Positions 55,733-64,000 of a DNA stretch of 64,000 nucleotides are shown piece by piece (positions within the stretch are counted from its first letter, which is position 1; every line of letters begins with the position of its first letter). The translations under genes were made by a program, and so were the position numbers. The notes beneath the pieces were generated by a model, which was not told the origin of the DNA, ran no database searches, and worked only from the letters and a program-made list of their open reading frames with translations. Source of the stretch: Selaginella moellendorffii (lineage: Eukaryota > Streptophyta > Lycopodiopsida > Selaginellales > Selaginellaceae); contig NW_003314302.1 in the NCBI RefSeq assembly GCF_000143415.4, positions 1,405,208-1,469,207 on the forward strand, read 5' to 3'.

Positions 55733-56640
55733 TTATGGAACTGTGTAGCCATCCATCTCAAAGTCCACAATGATTCCACGTCCTCGGCGGACGCCACAGT
55801 CGCAACAACGCCTTCCTCTTTGACGTGCTCCAAATGACCGCGAACGCTTTGAAATCTGAGTAAAGATCAGTGATACGCGATAGATCCCTTGAACAGCTTG
55901 CGTTCTTCCTCTGTGATTCCTAGCATGTAGCAGGCGGAGAATGTACTGGAATGGACGAAAGAGGGCGCAGATACCATTGTATCTGGAAGCTGACAAAATC
56001 AATGATGGCTTTGGTACCGTCCAGTTCAAGCTCTCTCATGAACTGGACTTGTTGTCGACGGTCTTACCAGGTTCGGGTCTCAATACGCCTGAGTGAAAGA
56101 CAGACCGTGAGAAACTGCTAAACGCGGTGTCTCGAGCTTTAGCAGAGACGTCGCAAGTCCAACTGCTCGCTCGAGCCCAAACGTTGTTCTCCGACGAATT
56201 CACCTCCATTTTCCGGAAGCCTCCGTCGCCACCACTCACAAACCGACCCAACAGCGCCAGGAACGTTCATGGCTTCCAGCGGTGACGCGCATCCTCTGTA
56301 TGCTTTTATGATAATTCACTTAAATCGTTCCTTGTGTTCGTTCGCATCTGACCACATACATGAGTAGTGCCTATAACTGCTACTAGTAAAGAGATCTTGG
56401 GCTTCACCCGCGAACCGAATTTAGGTTTGGCGACACGTTACTAGCAACGATTGGCTGGACATTCAAATGGCGCATTTGAATATCTATCGTCGGTAAGAGA
56501 AAATGAAGCCTGTGGGGTGCCGTCCCTAGCATTAGACGATCGATTGAGCCGAGAGCTAACACACTGTCTCCAGATCCTTGTCTGAAGAAGCCAGTTCATA
56601 GACACCATAGACGTGCCAGCTCTTACCCTGAGAAAAGGAA
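55733..56640 (-). pseudogene. Degraded, deleted copy of presequence protease
   Basis: Blocks match the intact PreP gene in order: the last exon (GTCCTCGGCGGACGC..ACAG, intact at 57600), the TGCGTTCTTCCTCTGTGATTCC exon (intact at 57785), TCCAGTTCAAGCTCTCTCA (57975), CAACAGCGCCAGGAA (58672), AATCGTTCCTTGTG (58842), GATTGGCTGGACATT (59120) and GAAGCCAGTTCATAGA (60222). Large deletions separate them, and the zinc-site half of the gene (upstream of 60240) is gone. It is a remnant of a tandem duplicate, now non-coding. Confidence 0.88.
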
Positions 56641-57180
56641 AGATATCATACCTCAAAACACTTCTTTATTTTTCGGCACACAAATCATTCAACTGGAAGA
56701 GAATGGATCAGTAGAAATTCTTCCAGGGCTGGTCTTCCAGATCCAGATTGCTCCCGTGAGATCGGCAAAGTGAAAAAGAAAAAACCAGAGGAGTGAATAT
56801 TCCTTGCTAGCGAAGGCATATCCCTCCTTCGTCTTGGGGAGAGATCGCCATCACCATCCCTTTTCCTCTTTAGAAGAGGGATTGAAGAAAGCTCTCTATC
56901 TTGTGTGTTCTAGGTACAGAACCTTCAACTGATGCCGCTCGAGATCGTGAACAGACTAGCCGGCGATATCCTCGATGGATCGATCGACAGCCGAAAGAAA
57001 AGAGAGGAGGAGCTCGGGAATGAAGAATTGCGGTCTTACCATTTTTACATGAGACGATAGTAAATACGCCCCGCTGCCGCCAACATTCCCCTGTGGGTAT
57101 CTTAATACGTAGCTTGTGACTAGATAATAGCGGCTCCCTTCTCGCACAAACTTTCAAAGCCTTACCACATGCATGTCCCA
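56641..57180 (-). pseudogene. Remnant of a duplicated WOX locus (flanks without the homeobox)
   Basis: 56641-56850 matches the downstream side of the WOX gene (52590-52930: GATATCATACC, CACACAAATCA, GGCATATCCCTCCTTCGTCTT). 56900-57115 matches the upstream side (54040-54330: GATCGATCGA, CGAAAGAAAAGAGAGGAG, CTTACCATTTTTAC, ATCTTAATACGTA). The whole homeodomain-coding centre is deleted between them. It directly follows the PreP remnant, so both decayed copies are in one block. Confidence 0.78.
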
Positions 57181-57511
57181 TAAACTAGAAATTGAACGCG
57201 CACCACCCGTCGCACGCCATAACATACACATACGTTTCGATTTGAAAGAGCCGTCAAAATCTAGCGGCGTGGCAGCAAATCAAAGTTTAGTTTTTGTATA
57301 ATTTACTTTTCTCGTTGTACCTGGGATCATCGAGAACAAAGTCAGCAAGTTTCTAAGATCTTAGATTTCTTGCTTTACTGCTCGACTGCAGTGTGGAGCT
57401 GGCCCAGGATGAATCCACACTCTTATTTCAGATGTTTAGAGCGACAGAAACCCTAAACCGTTGACCAGGATATTCGCTCTTTATTCCTTTCTTATAACAA
57501 AACTGGCGCGC

Positions 57512-57531
57512 GTGTGTGTGTGTGTGTGTGT
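57512..57531. repeat. (GT)10 microsatellite
   Basis: Ten uninterrupted GT units lie just beyond the PreP stop codon, probably in its 3' untranslated region. Confidence 0.9.
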
Positions 57532-57540
57532 CTTGTTTGT

Positions 57541-60500
57541 TTACAGGCTGACTTTCTTCGGCTGGAGGAGGCCTGGCCGCTCCTTGTTCGCGGATTCCAC
57601 GTCCTCGGCGGACGCTACAGCCGCGACAATGCCCTTCTCTTTGACGTGCTCAAGCACGTCCGCGAACGCTTTGAAATCTCTGAGGCTGCCAGCACAAAAG
57701 CGAGGAAGAGTAAAGATCTATCAAACCAGTGGTGATTGGAGTGACAACGCACCTTGTTGATAGGATTTGCTCCCTTCGCAGCTTGCGTTCTTCCTCTGTG
57801 ATTCCTAGAATGTAGCGGAGCATACTGGAATGGACGAGAGGAGGTAAGGAAATGCCAAAAGGGATGTAGATTTGTGCAGCGTACCTCGAGTAACCCTTTG
57901 CATCTGGAAGCTGATACGAATCAACATCTCCAATGGTGCCAATGATAGCTTTGGTGAGCGCGTCATCGTCCAGTTCAAGCTCTCTCAGGAACTGGACGGT
58001 TAAGTCGTAGTTGTCGATGGTCTTTGCCAGATTCGGGTCTCGGTAGGACAAGTATGTAAATACGCCTGAGAGAGACAGACAGAGATGTGACTGTGAGAAA
58101 CTACTAGACGGTGAATTACCCGAATGAGAATCGAAGTCGCAGAAGCCTCCGTAAGCGCCACCACTCACACGCACTCGATCCCACAGCCACGTGTTGCCAA
58201 TGTACTTGGAAATAACATACGCGCTTCCATCGAGCTCATATCCTGTATCGTACAAATTTGCTGCTTTACCAACGTAGTTCACCTGTGGGGAAAAAAAATC
58301 CAAAGTTACAAAAGGGAACGAGAGATTCTTCTCTTACCTGTGTGGGAACAATAATGCCTTCATTGCATGGTTGAAGAATACCATTCCACGTGCAAACAAC
58401 TGGCTCGGTTTCAGGCAGGGCTTCGAGTAGAGAACTGACAAAACTGTCTGCTTTAGTCAAATTCTTCTCATCTGCTGTCAAGTTCACGATGGCCCCTTTC
58501 CGAGACAGAAAACTCGTCCGAATTCTTTCCAGATTCTGTTGCACTGCGGGCCAGTCGGTGTCCACTTGCTTCTCTAATTCGCGCAGATAGTCTAGATAAC
58601 TGTACAGACGGTACTTAGAGGATAATTAAAGCGGTGTTATAAGTACCTGAGACCACCCATTTTCTCTCCAACAGCGCCAGGAATGTTCAGCATTGCGTCC
58701 AGCCGTGACGCCACAATTCTGTGGCCAGCACCTCTAAGGCGGCTCTGTAATGTTTTATGATAATTGTCAGCGAGATAAATGGTGCCGGCAACTTTACCTC
58801 CATGCCTGACTTGCTCTGGGACACAAACTGCTTAAATCGTTCCTTGTCAGTAAATTGTACGTCTTGAAGGATTGTTCGCATCTGATCACATACATGACAT
58901 GTAAGAGTAGTGCCCACGAATGCTAAAATACATACCAGACTAAAGAGATCTTGCGCCTGTGAAGCCATGGCTTTACCACGAATAATCATTTTGCTTGATG
59001 GTTCTTTTTTCCCGCGAACCGAGGACGTCGAAGGATAGACAGAAATGCCTCCTGTCTTTCGACCAATAAGCAGGTTTAGCGACACAAAATCCATGTCTTT
59101 TGTTCCCATCTCGAGCAAAGATTGGCTGGACATTTAAACGGCCCACTAAATATCGTCGATAAGAGGAACAGAAGTAGTACTGACCAGAAAAGCGGAACCA
59201 GGGGCAAAAGCTCAGAAGGAACAGTGCGCAGCTCAAAAGCAACTTCTGCATATAAGACATCATTGGTAAAGATATCATGACGTAACATAGTCGCGCCGTG
59301 CATTTCACCGATCTGATCAATCAGGCATTAGACGATGAGGAACGCTAATTATTGAACTTACAGCAATTGGAACGTGAATAGGCTCTTTTGGAATATCAGA
59401 CAGTGACAGAGATGGTACTGCTTTTAATGCCTCAGGAGGATCAGGCGTTTCTTGGCGCTTCTTTAGCTCCTCGGTTGCTCGAGCAAGTTCCTCAAGCTCT
59501 TGTTTTGCCAGGCTTGCTTTCACCTTCGCCAGTCTTTCCTTCTCCAAGGCTTCAATTTCTGCTGATTTTTCAGCATCCGGCTGAGCAACACCACTTCCAA
59601 ATCAGTACGAAGGGCCTTTTTCATGTAAGACCGTACCTGGAGCTCAACAGTCACAAGATGCTTGTTGCTAAGAAGGAAGTTCTGTATAAGTGGTGAGAAA
59701 ACTGCCTTAGCACCCTCCGTCGCTATTTTGGCCTTCAAATCTTCTAATGGCTTGGCGAATCTTAAAGGTTCAAATGGATCACGACCATACAGCCATTTAC
59801 CCTGTAAGAAGTGTCAGAAGAGCATGCATTAAATACCAAAATGTCTAAAATACTCACCATCGACCTCAGCATGAGAGATAGTCCGCGTGGGAACGATCCA
59901 GTGTTGTTCTCTCTTAGTGCAAACTCGATTGTGTTCATAGAAGCCTCGACAGCTTCAGACGTGAAACCTTCATCAGCCAGCTTTTGTAATGTAGATACGA
60001 TCAATTCCTCAACTGCTGGGATATCACTTTCGGCGACGCCTTTCATGCCGATACTAAATTGCGGTTGAAGGAGGTCATCTTCTACTCCGCTTGAAGTAAG
60101 AGCCTCTCCCAGGTGACTTTCAAGCAACGTCTTTCTTAGAGGTGCTGCTGGCGTCCCTAGCACTAGATGATCTAGAAAGCCGAGAGCTAGCTCAGTCTCC
60201 AGATCCAATGGCTTGTCTGAAAGAAGCCAGTTCATAGAGACCATATGCTTTTTGGACGTGTCAGTCTCCTCTCCTACTGCATATTTCTCTTTAATCTTCT
60301 TTGGCTCAGAGAGAAGACTTTGAGGTTTAACTTCGGATTCTGCTGCTGAGTTGTTGGCTTCAAAATTAGATAGATAGGCTGCTCCTCACACGGATCAGTA
60401 AATGCACGAACCATAAACTTAACACACTGACCATTCACGATTCGAAGTCGTTCAGTTGGATCATCGTCCCCATAAAACCATATCCTCGCATTACTGGGAT

Positions 60501-61801
60501 GATAGAACTTTCTATGGAACTCCTGTTAATCATTGTAAATTCGTCACATAACAATCATGAGAGAGAGAGCGAGAATACCTGAAACTCTTCAAACGTTAGA
60601 TCAGGAATCACAGATGGATCTCCACCACTGTCCACATTATACGCATTATTAGGAAATAATTCCTTCAATGAAAGAAAATGAAAGAATGAATTTTTAAAAA
60701 TATCAAACTTAAAAAGCGGCTCATACCTGCTGGCAAATTCGGCCAAGAACACTATCTGGTTGCGAATAAACACCTTTCATTTCGTTGAACACAACACCTG
60801 CGTGTAACACCATAGACACCAGTCAACAAGGAGTTTCGAAGTGACAAATAACTTGCCTTTGTATGTGAGGTCTTCAGACGAATCGTTAACTTCGTAATGC
60901 CAACCTTCCTGTTGAAAGATTTGCGGGTCGCTTACGCAACGAGGATGAAAAACAGCGTCCAAATAAACATCCACTAGGTTGTAAAAATCCTGCAAGGAAG
61001 TGGAAAACTCAATCCATCAACAAATAACTGGAAAATCAATCACTAACCTTTAAGTTTGTGGAAGCCACAGGATAGCAAGTCCGGTCGGGATACGTGAACG
61101 CATTCAGAAACGTATGCAAGCTTCCCTTGAGCAGCTCAACAAATGGCTCTTTGAGAGGATATTTTCTGGAGCCACAAAGAACGCTGTGCTCGAGAATGTG
61201 TGGAATTCCTTTGGAGTCTTTGCTGCACATAGAAACCAAAAAACAAAGGCAAAGAAATGAGGGTGAGAAGGATGAAACTCATATATTCCTTACGGTGGTG
61301 TTCTAAACACGATTCCAAAGACCTTGTTCTCGTCCTCGTTCACGACCGACATGACCTCCGCCCCAGTCTTCTTGTGTCGATAGAGCACAGCAGTAGATTT
61401 GTACTCGGAAATAAACTCTTCCCTCACTTCCTCAAATCCCAGCTCCTTGACAACGTCCGGATTGGCTCCTGGAAGAACGAGCGATTCAATTCAATCCCAT
61501 CCAATCACTCTCATCGATATTACGAGGATTTCTTACCAATCTTCGGCGCTGGAGCAGCGACCGCGGCTTGGGGAGCGTTGCAAAGCTTCCTCCTCGACAC
61601 GGAGAGAGACGCTCCAAATGCGTCGCCCGGCGATGGAGCTCGACGCGAGACGCGGCTGAAGCAAGCGAGCTGATTCCTGTGATGAGGGAAGCGCCTGAGA
61701 ATCCCTGGCGAGCAGCGATTGCCGACGTTGAGCACTGATGCGAGCTCCATTGCCTTGAATCCTCCTGCTCCACGCCTTCGCAGCACGGCGCGAGATAGCA
61801 T
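57541..61801 (-). CDS. PREP: Presequence protease PreP (M16C zinc metalloprotease)
   Basis: PreP degrades cleaved transit peptides inside mitochondria and plastids. The start is ATG 61801 (MLSRAVLRRRG); the exon is Arg/Ser-rich and reads as a dual-targeting transit peptide. The mature part carries the inverted zinc site HILEHSVLCGSRKYPLKEPF near 61200 (H-x2-E-H), then FVELLKGSLHTFLNAFTYPD. Later exons give the GVYSQPDSV-type segment, the hinge, and the second M16C half ending with RVSGGAYGGFCDFDSHSG, which provides the conserved Arg and Tyr of the substrate site. The last exon, SLRDFKAFADVLEHVKEKG to KKVSL, stops at 57541. About sixteen short exons and close to 1,050-1,100 residues, as expected. 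NUDT19 starts 186 bp away in the opposite direction. Confidence 0.93.
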
Positions 61802-61986
61802 CACACTGGAGCTCGATCGATGGGAAAGACGAAGAGAAGGCGCTGGAATATCAGCGCATTGTGATGCTCGCTTGAGCCCTAGAAATATTTAGCATCAACA
61901 AGTATCTGTACGAAAGAGAATATACGTTACTATGTACGGCATGCTCTTCTTTTAGGGTTTATCATCGATTCATTCAAACAGGGGCA
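61802..61986. promoter_or_regulatory. Shared divergent promoter, PreP / NUDT19
   Basis: 185 bp separates the two start codons. It includes AT-rich sequence near 61885-61945 and two copies of the plant CCCTAAAA/AGGGTTT-type (telo-box) element (AGCCCTAGAAA near 61874, TTAGGGTTTA at 61952-61961), often found before housekeeping genes. Confidence 0.6.
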
Positions 61987-63425
<1,439 letters not shown>

Positions 63426-63472
63426 AAGACGCTGCAGTAGCAGGTACGCAAAAGTCTGTCCTTTCTTTTGGT

Positions 63473-64000
63473 CGTCACTACGAAGTACTGTTTATCAGGC
63501 CAGGCATTTTCGAAGTCTTAGAGATCACAGCAAGGCATTGCTTTGGAAATTCTGCGCAGTCGGGGCTTCCCTGCGGAATCCGCAAAGTTTCTATCGCTAC
63601 TTCGTTATAAAAATCTCTCTTCCAATCCATCAGAGGCCATGGCACGTCACAAGTTTGTCTCTCTTTACTTGTGGTATTGATAGTCGCTACGCAGCTAGCG
63701 ACATTACACCGTCTCCAGCTCCAGCTCCGGATAGTTGCTGGAAGAATGTGGAGACCAAAACCGGAGGGGCATACTCCGAGAGTTTGGTCTACGAATCCAT
63801 GTATCGAGTGCCGGGCAACATGACGATCCAGCGCGAGAAACACTTTTGGAGTTTGAGCTGCTTCCATGACAAGGCAAAGTGTAGGAGGTGTGGTGGGGCT
63901 TCGGCGAGCGCAATCTTTCAGTCTCCAAAATCATTTTATTACCGAGGGAACTCTAGACCATTTCTTGCCTATTCCGATCCAGTTCGCGTGCATGGATCAT
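63473..64000 (+). other. Unidentified open frame running off the window
   Basis: One plus-strand frame is open without a stop from about 63473 to the end (about 175 codons), with segments ARHFRSLRDHSKALLWKFCA, SPAPAPDSCWKNVE and KAKCRRCGGASASAIFQSPK. It begins only about 50 bp after the NUDT19 stop and has no ATG before 63798. It may be an exon, a readthrough product of the NUDT19 transcript, or chance. The opposite strand is also open (63867-63478). I recognise neither. Confidence 0.3.

Overview
The window is nuclear DNA of a land plant. Genes have several short introns (often about 45-70 bp), and the proteins are plant types: CYP78A, a WOX homeodomain protein, a class III peroxidase, a PLS-type PPR protein, organellar presequence protease and plant WAPL. 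Gene islands alternate with AT-rich or retrotransposon DNA. The compact style and early-diverging WOX and CYP78A sequences make me favour a lycophyte such as Selaginella. That assignment is inference.

Layout. 1-14.4 kb is AT-rich DNA and retrotransposons. A decayed Ty3/gypsy pol region (3470-6022 and 13300-13942) is split by a complete 7.28 kb LTR element (6023-13299). That element has 1143 bp LTRs and an AGTGG target duplication, but no protein-coding interior. 14.4-18.5 kb is a graveyard of intron-containing gene fragments: a WAPL exon, ABCC transporter, exocyst SEC6 and a metallophosphatase. The probable parents of three of these lie intact just downstream. 18.8-37 kb is the main gene island: WAPL (-), an ABCC half-size-N-terminus transporter (+), eIF3g (+), CYP78A (-), a calcineurin-like phosphoesterase (+), a large PPR protein (+) and a class III peroxidase (-). 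37-50 kb is mostly AT-rich and sparse, with a kinase-like gene (-), two small TRIM-like retroelements, an F-box scrap, a Ty1/copia reverse-transcriptase scrap and a broken second CYP78A (-). 50-64 kb holds a RING-H2 E3 gene (+), a WOX gene (-), a small secreted-peptide gene (-), presequence protease (-), NUDT19-type NADH pyrophosphatase (+) and an unidentified open frame running off the end.

The most interesting points are these. First, a short three-exon gene at 54966-55429 encodes a signal peptide and ends in an 18-residue segment matching the layout of PSY tyrosine-sulfated peptide hormones. Second, the WOX-PreP block is an old tandem duplication with reciprocal decay: WOX survives in copy 1 and PreP in copy 2. 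Third, the gene-fragment mosaic at 14.4-18.5 kb copies nearby genes at DNA level. Fourth, the LTRs of the coding-less element carry a cluster of ACGTGG (ABRE/G-box) motifs and a perfect palindrome. Several housekeeping genes are divergently paired (WAPL/ABCC, PreP/NUDT19) across short shared promoters.

Exon boundaries were read by eye from GT/AG sites and reading phase. Family names rest on recognised motifs and were not confirmed by a search.
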